Source of the DNA: Neobacillus ginsengisoli
Lineage (GTDB): Bacteria; Bacillota; Bacilli; Bacillales_B; DSM-18226
DNA: 64,000 bases
Assembly (NCBI RefSeq): GCF_030813055.1
Contig: NZ_JAUSTW010000009.1
Location: forward strand, 1 to 64,000
Reading direction: 5' to 3'
In this document: positions 1 through 8,037 of the stretch, in pieces
Position numbering within the stretch: the first letter of the stretch is position 1
How the letters are laid out: each line of letters begins with the position of its first letter
Position numbers and translations under genes: made by a program
Notes under the pieces: model-generated
The model's input: the letters and a program-made list of their open reading frames with translations, nothing else
What the model was told of the DNA's origin: nothing
The model's database searches: none

Positions 1-182
1 ATCCTTTTCGCTGGCCAGCTTCAGGACACTCTTATTCTACCAAGAGGTTATTTTTTTGTTCAAACCTCATTTTCACTCATTACAGGAATGCTGCCCCGAT
101 AGTTGAATAGTCTCTCCCGTTTCAATTTCGAGAATCAAGTCAATAATTCCTCTAAAAAAGAAATTTTAGGGAGAGATGTATA

Positions 183-1018
183 TTGTTATTGTCAAAGGCA
201 TGGGAAACGTATGAATCGGATAAACGAATTGAAGGGTTCTCACAACAAACACTTAAAGCATATAAACTTCAATCCACATTACTACTTCGATATTTCAAGG
301 ATGTTAATGTTGATACCATATCTACTGTTCAACAGAATATCTGGCAAAGTCGAGCGAAACCTTAAAACCTTCAAGTTTATCTCACCGAATACGTTTTATG
401 AAATTATTTTTTCGTTGGTCACATGAAGAAGGACATGTTTCAAAAAATCCCGCTGCAAAAATAAAGGAACCTAAAGCAGGGAAACGAATTCCTAAGTTTT
501 TAACAGAAATTGAAATTGAATACTTACGTGAAGCTTGTACAAGCCCGCTGGAAAAGGCATTGTTTGAATTCATGTTTTCTACTGGATGTCGCATAGGAGA
601 AATTGTTACATTACAGAGGAGTAGAATTAATTGGTCAAACCGTTCAGCCATTGTTAGGGGAAAAGGAGATAAAGAAAGAGAAGTTTATTTTAATATCCGC
701 TGCGAAATTTGGCTTAAAAGATACCTTGAACAACGCCAGGATGGCGATGCAGCCATTTTTGTCACCGAAAGGTATCCTCATCGAATGAGTATTGCCCAAA
801 TGAGATATATCATCAAGCGAATTTCAAAAAGGGCAGGCATAAATAAAACGATCCATCCACACCAGCTGAGGCACAGTTATGCTACTCACATGTTAAATAA
901 TGGTGCCCCTCTTGAAGTCATTCAGAGTTTATTAGGTCATGAGAAGAGTGAGACTACGAGGATATATGCACAGTTAAGTGGAAGTTTAAGGCAAGAGCTT
1001 TATAGGAAGTATTTTTAA
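183..1018 (+). pseudogene. Tyrosine recombinase (XerC/D-type integrase), frameshifted
   Basis: Site-specific recombinase of the phage-integrase family, broken by one indel. The N-terminal SAM-like DNA-binding part reads from a TTG at 183 to about 330. The frame then shifts, and from about 332 the protein continues (TEYLAKSS, then the segment around the ATG at 398) to the stop at 1018. The catalytic half keeps every active-site residue: Arg in CRIGE, Lys in GKGDK, the HQLR box, His in LLGHE and the tyrosine in TRIYAQL. Joined length is about 277 residues, close to the 290-300 of XerD-like proteins. A terminator follows directly. Seen: two halves in different frames. Inference: a recently inactivated integrase of a mobile element or an extra Xer paralogue. 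A sequencing indel cannot be excluded. Confidence 0.85.
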
Positions 1019-1030
1019 AAAGGAACACAA

Positions 1031-1065
1031 AAAGCAATGCCGAAAAAAATGCATTGCTTTTCTTT
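1031..1065 (+). terminator. Rho-independent terminator after the recombinase
   Basis: A perfect 10-bp stem (AAAGCAATGC at 1031-1040 with GCATTGCTTT at 1051-1060) and a 10-nt A-rich loop, followed by TCTTT. It starts 12 bp after the recombinase stop codon. Confidence 0.8.
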
Positions 1066-1204
1066 AATTCTTGCACCCGTTTGTTTAAGTTATCATGAAC
1101 GAAACTAGCTCCTTACTCGTAACACCGTAGGTTAATTTGGTTACACTGTTTACTGGAAAAAGACAAACCAAATCAGAGCTACATTACGGAAGGAGCTAAT
1201 TATT

Positions 1205-2321
1205 ATGAAGGATACCATAAAATATGTAGGTTTAGACGTTTCAAAAGAAAAAATTGCCGTTGCCATTGCAGATGAAGGTCGAGATGAGCCAAGGTATTGG
1301 GGAATGATCACTAATACAGTGGAGTCAATTAGAAAGTTAGTAAAAAAGCTTGGAGAAAAAGATAATCTTCGAGTGTGTTATGAAGCTGGACCAACTGGCT
1401 ATGGTCTATATCGACTTTTTCTTAGCCTAGGAATTGAGTGTGAAGTGATCGCCCCATCTTTAATCCCTAAGAAACCAGGTGAACGCATTAAAACTGACCG
1501 AAGGGATTCGATTAAACTAGCAAAGTTATTTCGTGCAGGTGAATTAACCTCTGTTTACGTGCCAACAGAAGATGACGAGGCGCTTAGGGATTTAGTTCGG
1601 GCACGTGAAGATGCCAAAGAAGATGAATTAAGAGCCAAACATCAATTAAGCAAATTCCTTTTACGAAATGATATTCACCCTCCTTTCAATGGAAAGAAAT
1701 GGACTCGAAGATACCGAGAATGGTTAAATACTTTAAAGTTCGAACGTTCTGCATCTAAAATAGTTTATCAAGAGTATCTACATCATCTACAAGAAATTGA
1801 GCAAAGGGTAAAACGATTAGAGGAAGAAATTAAATATCAATCAACGGAAGGGTATCATGCCCCAATGATTCAAGCACTCCAATCGTTAAGAGGAATAGCC
1901 ACTATAACAGCTACTAGCCTTGTAGCTGAGATTGGATTCATTTAAAAGATTTCCTTCTCCCAAAAAATTAATGTCGTACGTTGGGTTAATTCCGAGTGAG
2001 AGCTCTAGTGGTGAAACCAGAAGGCAAGGTAATATTACAAAGACAGGAAATCGTCATGTTCGTCGATTGCTTGTAGAAGCAGCCTGGAGTTATCGATTTC
2101 CTCCTGCTATAAAGGGAGATTTAAAGAAAAGACTAGAAGGACAGTTGCCTAATGTTCAAATGATCTCATGGAAAGCTCAAAATCGTCTTCATAAAAAATA
2201 TTTTCGTTTACTATCACGTGGAAAGTCATTTGGGAAGGCACTAACAGCCGTTGCAAGAGAATTAGCAGGATTTATTTGGGCAGTAACTCAAGAAATTGAA
2301 AATAACACTATTGCAAAGTAA
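1205..2321 (+). pseudogene. IS110-family DEDD transposase, frameshifted
   Basis: DNA transposase/recombinase of the IS110 family. The N-terminal RuvC-like domain (about residues 1-160) shows the acidic tetrad: Asp11 in GLDVSKEK, Glu60 in CYEAGPTG, and Asp98 and Asp101 in KTDRRDS. The C-terminal Transposase_20 domain has the expected Ser-rich signature (SSSGETRRQGNITKTGNRH). The first reading frame ends at 1945 after VAEIGFI, while the correct continuation (DSFKRFPSPKKLMSYVGL) runs in the next frame from about 1933, so one base has been lost or gained near 1935. Joined length is about 370 residues. It starts at ATG 1205 behind GGAGC with good spacing. Known: this family works with a guide RNA encoded at the element end. 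Confidence 0.88.
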
Positions 2322-2610
2322 AAATTACGAATAAAATGAAGTTCAATTTTCTTTAAAAGTCGGAGCATAGGGCTCGGAGGCAAAGGTAAAAACCGAAAAG
2401 GAGAAACCACGAATTGTACTTGTGCTATGCCTAAATAGGCTAACGCACGTTTTAAGTTAGTGGAAGCTCCTTTATACGGAAAGATAAAATGTGAAAACCC
2501 ACGGATATCAGAGTGCTAACCGCAGTTGAGATTTTTGCCTTCGTGCCGTGTGCTTAACTTTTTAATATCAATATGAAAGGAGAAATTTATTCATTCTCAG
2601 CTTTAAAAAG
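2322..2610 (+). ncRNA. Candidate bridge/seek RNA region of the IS1111-like element
   Basis: Noncoding right end of the IS, directly downstream of the transposase. Short complementary segments can be paired: GCATAG (2365-2370) with CTATGC (2425-2430), and GCCT/AGGC around 2429-2440. Established knowledge: IS110 elements encode a target-selecting bridge RNA in the left end, and IS1111 elements encode the equivalent seekRNA downstream of the transposase. The subterminal repeats and long right end fit the second arrangement. The RNA itself, its ends and its guide loops are inference and were not folded. Confidence 0.35.
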
Positions 2611-2613
2611 TAT

Positions 2614-2670
2614 CTCAATCTCCAAATTGGCTGTCAAGGAAAGCACTTGACAGCCAATTTGGAGATTGAG
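2614..2670. repeat. Perfect 25-bp inverted repeat with 7-nt loop
   Basis: Arms 2614-2638 and 2646-2670 are exact reverse complements (CTCAATCTCCAAATTGG... and its mirror) around the loop GAAAGCA. An outer pair, CTCAGCTT near 2596 and AAGCTGAG near 2684, extends the structure. There is no T-run, so it is not a simple terminator. It lies in the right end of the IS and could be part of it or a separate MITE-like insertion. Confidence 0.8.
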
Positions 2671-2826
2671 GAGCAGTCTGTAAGCTGAGAAGGAGATCCC
2701 CTAGCCTTAAGGCTCAATCCAAACTAATAAGCAAAGAAGCCGAAAAACGCTTCTCTTCTTAGAGTTACCCAAAAACTAAAACCAAAATCAATTTGTGTAG
2801 GGAGCATTGACAGTTTCGTTCATATC

Positions 2827-2916
2827 AGTACATTCCTTCACAACATCTGCATTAACATAAATATCAAAATTATCTTCCAAGTGTTATTCAATTATCTGGC
2901 CCGATTGTTGAAGATC
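2827..2916 (+). repeat. Right half of an interspersed repeat split by the IS
   Basis: Begins AGTACATTCCTTCACAA and ends CTGGCCCGATTGTTGAAGATC. It matches the copy at 31076-31225 but without the nested hairpin insertion. Its missing left half, TTGCACCCGTTTGTTTAAGT, is at 1071-1090 on the other side of the IS. Confidence 0.7.
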
Positions 2917-2960
2917 ATTAATTTTCTTTATGCAGTTTAATTATACCACCTTATAAAAAA

Positions 2961-2990
2961 AGCAGTACCCCGGTTAGGCCTGCTCCTTTT
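2961..2990. terminator. Short bidirectional terminator downstream of IS1182 transposase
   Basis: AGCAG (2961-2965) pairs with CTGCT (2980-2984), with internal CC/GG pairs. On the minus strand it is followed by a run of seven T. It lies 37 bp past the transposase stop. Confidence 0.5.
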
Positions 2991-3026
2991 ATATGTTAAG
3001 TGAAATTATTCCGTTTACAGAACGTA

Positions 3027-4436
3027 TCACGCTTCATTTTTATATTTTGTTTGTTTACTGTGTCTAAATCTCTCCCAAACGGTTTGGTTCGTTTTATTCT
3101 CTATCTCATCGTTGAGAGGTTCCAGCATCCTCCCAGTCTTTCGTTCATATGCCTTTTCTATCAAGTAGTCAGCTATTCTTGAGTTTTTTGGGAAAACCGG
3201 ACCGTGTAGGCATGTAGCCCCTTGGATTTCCATGCCTAATAGACCCGCAGCTGTATCATACCCGTGTCTATTTTTCAGTTCACTGTTTTTCGCTTCAATT
3301 TTATAGCGAGTTTTGGCCAGTTCATTAAATGCTTCTGTATTTTGAAACGCTTCTTGATCTAGATGTTCTGTTGATTTGATGGTTATTGAATAGGACTTAC
3401 TTTTCGCTCCTTCTTTATAACAGCCCTCACGGAAAGGACAAACTTTACATTTTTTAATATCAAAAAGGTACTTGATTCTAGTATAGCGAATATTTTCTTT
3501 CTCAGAGTAGGCTGTATCCCCAATGATTGTGTCAATCTCCATTCCTGTTATTTGGCTTTTTTCAATTAACTCCTGCAGGTATTTTCCATCACTTTTTTCA
3601 CCTGTTGTTACAACTGCCGCTGTAATAATTCGTTCTTCACTCATGTCGATATGCGTTTTATAGCCAAAGAAAGAAGAGTCCGCTGTTTTATGACCAACAC
3701 GTGCATCTGGATCAGCTGAATAGTTCAGTTGTACAGTATAATCTTCCACTACTTCTTTTAGTACATTTAATTTTTCCTTAACGGCTGGAATGGCAGCGAT
3801 TTGTGGTTCTGATTCGACCACAGAAATGATTTGACGACAATATTTCAATTCATCTTTTACTTCATTAGAAGTTGTTTTCGGCGAAAATTTTTCTTTCATG
3901 GATTCATCGATTTGATAGACGGCTTTTCGAACATTTTTTGATTTCTCTTGTAAAAATTTTTTCGTTGCCTTTTGGTTATAACGTGCTTTTGTATGTGTGG
4001 CATCCAGAATAATCGATTTACTTTTAATGATTTCTTTTTCAAGCGCAATCTCAATTGTTTTCCCAATAAGCATATCTAATAAACCCACATTTTTAAGACG
4101 GAGTTTACGGAATTTCGTTAAAGAACTTGGGGAATTTACGGAATCTTCCGGTGCAATGTCGAGGAAATATTTAAACGACATATCATATTTAGATCGTTCC
4201 ACTACATCTACATCTGACAAATCATAAATCGATTTGAGCAAAAGATATTTAAACATACGAATTGGTGGCACTGCGTTGCGACCGTTATCGAGGCAATATT
4301 TTGTTTTCAATTCTTCGCGAATGAATGAAAAGTCCACTAGTTCATTGATTTGGCGAAGCATATTATCCTTTGGGATAACGTGATCATAAATGGCCATGAA
4401 CGGGCTTAGGACGAGAGAGTCTTGATTGGAAATCAT
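3027..4436 (-). CDS. IS1182-family transposase
   Basis: DDE transposase of about 469 residues, full length for IS1182. It has the N-terminal DUF772 helical domain (DNGRNAVPPIRMFKYLLL) and the DDE_Tnp_1 catalytic part with Asp in ILDATHTKARY, Asp in IIGDTAYSE and Glu in YKIEAKNSELKNRHG. The start at 4436 (MISNQDSL) is preferred over the in-frame start at 4457 because AGGTGG lies 7 bases before it. No internal lesion is visible, so it may be active. Terminal inverted repeats could not be identified with confidence: a hairpin (4484-4522) and a GC-rich segment (4536-4735) lie upstream, and a terminator lies downstream. Confidence 0.9.
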   Translation of the reverse strand: MISNQDSLVLSPFMAIYDHVIPKDNMLRQINELVDFSFIREELKTKYCLDNGRNAVPPIRMFKYLLLKSIYDLSDVDVVERSKYDMSFKYFLDIAPEDSVNSPSSLTKFRKLRLKNVGLLDMLIGKTIEIALEKEIIKSKSIILDATHTKARYNQKATKKFLQEKSKNVRKAVYQIDESMKEKFSPKTTSNEVKDELKYCRQIISVVESEPQIAAIPAVKEKLNVLKEVVEDYTVQLNYSADPDARVGHKTADSSFFGYKTHIDMSEERIITAAVVTTGEKSDGKYLQELIEKSQITGMEIDTIIGDTAYSEKENIRYTRIKYLFDIKKCKVCPFREGCYKEGAKSKSYSITIKSTEHLDQEAFQNTEAFNELAKTRYKIEAKNSELKNRHGYDTAAGLLGMEIQGATCLHGPVFPKNSRIADYLIEKAYERKTGRMLEPLNDEIENKTNQTVWERFRHSKQTKYKNEA

Positions 4437-4483
4437 ATGGATACCACCTACATACAATTAATAACAGTATTATAAAACAAAAA

Positions 4484-4522
4484 GGCAGTTGAACGTTTGA
4501 TTAAATCAAACATTTAACTGCC
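4484..4522. repeat. Long imperfect hairpin upstream of IS1182 transposase
   Basis: GGCAGTT...TTTGATT (from 4484) pairs with AATCAAA...AACTGCC (to 4522), about 17 of 19 positions paired. It may be a terminator that shields the transposase from outside transcription, or part of the IS left end. Confidence 0.6.
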
Positions 4523-4535
4523 TAATAATAAAAAT

Positions 4536-4735
4536 GGACTTTTTCAGTGCCCTCGTTTAAGTGCCTGTGGGGTCTCCCCTGCCCCGTACTCCCGCAGGAC
4601 ATTGAATTAGCATCCTTAAAATCGCCCACGCACGAAGGAAATGCGATAGCATTTTCGAGGAGTCTCGCGCCTTCCGCTCCAATCAACTTAGTTAGAAAAT
4701 CACCAATGCCCTTTAACACAGCCTTTTCGTAAAAT
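4536..4735. other. GC-rich noncoding segment, probably IS end material
   Basis: The base composition is clearly richer in G+C than the surroundings, and blocks such as GGACTTTTTCAGTGCCCTC and GGAGTCTCGCGCCTTCCGC look like IS-end sequence from Firmicutes. Open frames on both strands here (about 60-65 codons) lack ribosome binding sites and were not accepted as genes. It fills the space between the IS1182 transposase and the amidohydrolase. Confidence 0.4.
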
Positions 4736-4739
4736 AAAT

Positions 4740-5990
4740 TTAACGTTGAATGGAATGGTTTTGTTCGTTTAAAGAACCAGAGACAAGATTTCCATTATAA
4801 AACACAGCTTTTCTTTTGGATCGTCTTGCAATTGTTTCCGCTGAACAGTTTGCATCGACTAGAACCATATTGGCTGCATCCCCGACTTTTGGCCATACCT
4901 GATTACCGTCTTTGTCTAAAGGTGTTTTACCACCAGTTATATACTTGAATGCCTGTGTTAGTGAAACCTCATCAGTCCATCTGAAATACTCCAGCAGGCG
5001 GCCGGCTCGTTCGAGAATATCCCCGTTTCCTGTTGGCCACCAGGAATCATAAATATTATCGTTCCCCACTGCCACTTCCACTCCCCATTCAGACAATAAT
5101 TTAACGGGAGGAATGGCCCGGCCGATTGGAACACTTGTCACGATGGAAATACCGGCTTCCTTTAAAATTTGGGCAACTTCATATGCTTCACCTGTCGAGA
5201 CATCACCAAGTCCAAAGGCATGACTTATGGCGACTCGGCCTTCCCAACCGGCTTGCTTTGTTAAATAGGCGAGCCGTTTCATGGTGAACGTTCCTAAATG
5301 ACCAGGATCATGCAAGTGAAGATCAATATCAGCATTTCCTTCCACTGCTATAGCCATTAACTGTACTAATGATTCTTCGATATTATTGTCAACTGTCGCT
5401 GGATCAACCGCACCAACAATCCCAGCACCATTTCTTACCGCCTCTCGAATGAGCTTTAATGTACCCGGACGTAGTAAGCCATGTTGAGCAAATGCTACAA
5501 TTTCTGAGCTTAGTTTGTTAGAATAGGTTTCTAATGCTTTTTGAACCTCTTCTAAATTTTGCAGCCCCACTTCAGGATAAATATCTACATGCGTTCTTAC
5601 ATGTGTAGATCCTGCAGCCAGTAATACTTCAAGCAATGCTTCTGCGCGTTCTCTTGTACTGGTTGGCATAGAGGCTAGAATTGTTTTTTCGATTTCACAG
5701 CGTTCAATCACACCAGAAGCGGGTATACAAGCTCGCCATTGATTATCCCCCATATAGGTCTTATCAAGATGAACATGCTTTTCGATAAAGGATGGAAGAA
5801 GTAATAATCCTTTTGCATCCGTTTTAGGTAAATGATCCGAAATCGTTTCTCCGTCTTTAACAATCTTGGAAATTTCCCCATTGGTAATTAATAAATGGCA
5901 TATTTCGGTTTCCGTACCCACTACTCTTCCATTCTCTCTTTTATATCCGACTTCCAATCTTACATTCTGTAACCAATAACTGCTATTCAT
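4740..5990 (-). CDS. Amidohydrolase, cytosine-deaminase-like
   Basis: Metal-dependent hydrolase of the cytosine deaminase (CodA-like) branch of the amidohydrolase superfamily, 416 residues. The metal ligands are in place: H72 and H74 in EKHVHLDKTYMG, a His in IDLHLHDPG, a His in ISHAFGLG and an Asp in VGNDNIYD. The start at 5990 (MNSSYWLQ) is chosen because GGAG lies 7 bases upstream; earlier in-frame codons leave no room for a ribosome binding site. It is a paralogue of the gene at 11278, with the same opening (LLNVRLE.GYK.ENG), so the pair arose by duplication. The substrate is unknown; cytosine itself is not implied. It is the last gene of the run beginning at 9547. Confidence 0.85.
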   Translation of the reverse strand: MNSSYWLQNVRLEVGYKRENGRVVGTETEICHLLITNGEISKIVKDGETISDHLPKTDAKGLLLLPSFIEKHVHLDKTYMGDNQWRACIPASGVIERCEIEKTILASMPTSTRERAEALLEVLLAAGSTHVRTHVDIYPEVGLQNLEEVQKALETYSNKLSSEIVAFAQHGLLRPGTLKLIREAVRNGAGIVGAVDPATVDNNIEESLVQLMAIAVEGNADIDLHLHDPGHLGTFTMKRLAYLTKQAGWEGRVAISHAFGLGDVSTGEAYEVAQILKEAGISIVTSVPIGRAIPPVKLLSEWGVEVAVGNDNIYDSWWPTGNGDILERAGRLLEYFRWTDEVSLTQAFKYITGGKTPLDKDGNQVWPKVGDAANMVLVDANCSAETIARRSKRKAVFYNGNLVSGSLNEQNHSIQR

Positions 5991-6076
5991 ATCCATTCTC
6001 CTTTTTATAAACTTTTCAGTTTGTAATGGCAAGACACAAGGGATTACCACTTCTGGATATCCCTTTTATCCGCTTC

Positions 6077-6545
6077 CTATTTGATTGATACGTAATTGAT
6101 TTCTAAATAGCCTGAAGGACTAATAGAAAAGCCTGTCACATTTTTTCCTACTGCGGCTAAATTTTCAATCACTCTTACAGGAATATACGGTGCATCCTTC
6201 ATTTCCAATTCTTGTGCTTCTTTGTATCGTTCAATTCGTTTTTGTTCATCCTTTTCTTTGCGGCCTGCGTCGATCAAGTTATCAACTTGTTTATTACTAT
6301 CTTTGCTATCCATTGTCAGTAATGTTGTCTCAAATCCATTTGGATATCCGGCTTAAACGAGTAATTTCTTGGCCTCATTCAGATTATAATCATATGCTTT
6401 TAAGTCAGGGCTGTATCCCAAAACCTTTGGCCCAATAAGGGAATTTGCTTTCTTTCCTACATTGTTATAGACTCCCTTAATAATAGAATCCATTTCAATG
6501 GCATTTGAAATTGCATTTCGAACCCGAACATCATTAATTGGTTTC
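6077..6545 (-). pseudogene. Peptide/nickel ABC transporter substrate-binding protein, C-terminal remnant
   Basis: The C-terminal third of an SBP_bac_5 (DppA/OppA-like) binding protein. The minus strand reads PINDVRVRNAISNAIEMDS... from about 6545, is cut by an in-frame TAA near 6353 (AKKLLV, stop, AGYPNGFE) and continues in the same frame through EMKDAPYIPVRVIE to the stop at 6077. In the family the stop position is usually part of a continuous KKLL-x-AGY segment, so a single substitution explains it. About two thirds of the protein is missing upstream, where a poly-A/T tract abuts the next gene. It may be the relic of an importer that fed the neighbouring amidohydrolases. Confidence 0.8.
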
Positions 6546-6567
6546 TTTTTTTTTACTTCTTTTTTTA

Positions 6568-8037
6568 TTAGATTGTTTCTACTATTTTAAAGGAAGGTGG
6601 GAACAATTCAGTTTCGGACAGCTGTTGATAATCTCTTTCTAAATATCCCTTTTTCATTTTTTCAAAATATACTTGTCCTTTTTCTTTGATTTCATCTAAA
6701 TCAAGATTTGGAATCTTTTGGTCCTTCATTACGATCCGGCCATTGATAATTGAAAGTTTAACATCTCGTCCAGTACCACTGACAAACATCGTTCGAATAG
6801 GGTCATCTAATACTCCCATATGAAATCCATCAAGGTCGATGGCAATAATATCCGCTTTCGCTCCTACAGCAATCCTTCCTAGATCGTCTCTTCCTAAAAA
6901 TGTTGCAGCACCAATGGTTGCGGCGCGGAAAAGATCCGCATACGAAGATTCCTCTACTTCTTTTTCTTGTATCCGTGAGAGCATACTACCGATTCTAATA
7001 TTCTGAAATAGGTCAGGAGGAAAAGTATCGGTACCAAGTGCCAAATTGATTCCAGCCCTTTTATATTTTGCAAAAGTCTCTAAAGCTGATCCATGCCTGC
7101 CAATGATCAATGGACAGTGAATCACTGTTGTATTAGTTTCTTTAAGTAATTGTAAATCGTCTCCCTCACCGGTTTGTGCTTCGCTAAACCCGGAAATAAA
7201 ATGTGCATGCGGGATACCTGTTTTTGAACCTAAAAAGCCAAGGTTATACAAATATTTAATAGGCGTTACTCCATGTGTTTTTACAATTGTGTGATATTCA
7301 AAACTCCCTTGGGCTGCATGGAGTTTGATGGGAACCCCCAATTTTTCGCTATAATACTTTGTCTTTTTCAGGCTCTCTACTGTTTGGCACTCAATGCGTT
7401 CCGGAGCAAGCATCCCTCTTACCAAGCCATTATTAGCACCATCAAATTCTTCGACAAATTGCACCGCACTTTGTAAACCCGCTCTCCCAGCTTCTTCATC
7501 CCAGTAAAGCTTTATCGACCCATCAGGCTGGACCACTCTAATTCCAGATTGATAGCTTGGCCCGATATACAGCCTAAGCCCTAAGTTTCCTGCATGTTTA
7601 GCAGCAACTGCAATTTCTTCATACGTTTCAGCCCATTTTTTATAAAAAACAGATGTTATGGGCATGGCTGTCGTAATTCCATGGAGAATGAGCTGTGAAT
7701 AAGCAAATAAAGATTTAAAGGCTTCTTCTTCCTCTGTCATTACTTCATGATGACCCTTTTCCGTATATCGTTCAGACCAAAGTAGATTTTTCTGTCTATT
7801 AGTGTTTGCTTCAATGTGTAAGATATCGTGATCAATATCCCCAAGTGCATTTAAATCAATAAATCCCGGGCTAATCACCGCATTGCCGACATCGATTATT
7901 TCATCTACTTCACCAGAATAATTTTTACCAACATATATAATTGTATCCTTTTCATAAACAACCTCGGCATTTTTGAGTAAGACATGATCGAAACCATCAT
8001 AGCCAATGACATATTTTCCTTTTAGTTTGGTTTTCAT
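6568..8037 (-). CDS. Amidohydrolase (COG0402-like) with altered HxH motif
   Basis: 489-residue protein with the composite beta-domain and TIM barrel of the TrzA/AtzA-SsnA type (N-terminal KGKYVIGYDG..., C-terminal GRIAVGAKADIIAIDLDGF). Later landmarks of the fold are present: IKLHAAQGS, PHAHFISG and ALGTDTFPPDL. The usual first metal motif GFxDxHxH is replaced by GFIDLNALGDIDHD, so the first metal site must be built differently (perhaps by the Asp/His of DIDH) or is lost. It starts at 8037 with AAAGGAGC six bases upstream, and its ATG overlaps the stop of the preceding gene (ATGA), which implies translational coupling. Substrate unknown. Confidence 0.8.
   Translation of the reverse strand: MKTKLKGKYVIGYDGFDHVLLKNAEVVYEKDTIIYVGKNYSGEVDEIIDVGNAVISPGFIDLNALGDIDHDILHIEANTNRQKNLLWSERYTEKGHHEVMTEEEEAFKSLFAYSQLILHGITTAMPITSVFYKKWAETYEEIAVAAKHAGNLGLRLYIGPSYQSGIRVVQPDGSIKLYWDEEAGRAGLQSAVQFVEEFDGANNGLVRGMLAPERIECQTVESLKKTKYYSEKLGVPIKLHAAQGSFEYHTIVKTHGVTPIKYLYNLGFLGSKTGIPHAHFISGFSEAQTGEGDDLQLLKETNTTVIHCPLIIGRHGSALETFAKYKRAGINLALGTDTFPPDLFQNIRIGSMLSRIQEKEVEESSYADLFRAATIGAATFLGRDDLGRIAVGAKADIIAIDLDGFHMGVLDDPIRTMFVSGTGRDVKLSIINGRIVMKDQKIPNLDLDEIKEKGQVYFEKMKKGYLERDYQQLSETELFPPSFKIVETI

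Larger units (their letters stand above)
1091..2829 (+). mobile_element. IS110-superfamily insertion sequence, IS1111-like
   Basis: Element of about 1.74 kb carrying a DEDD transposase. A 12-bp inverted repeat, ATGAACGAAACT at 1095-1106 and its complement at 2812-2823, lies a few bases inside the ends, as in the IS1111 group. The ends can be placed because the element splits an intergenic repeat found elsewhere in the window: left half ending TTTAAGT at 1090, right half resuming with AGTACATTCC at 2827. The uninterrupted sequence is seen at 50799-50837. At most three bases (AGT) are shared by the two junctions. The left noncoding end is short (114 bp) and the right end very long (about 500 bp). 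The transposase is frameshifted, so this copy is probably immobile. Confidence 0.75.

Noticed and set aside
4522..4732. Two overlapping frames of about 60 codons on opposite strands
   Set aside because: They lie in a GC-rich IS-end segment, have no start signals and contradict each other.
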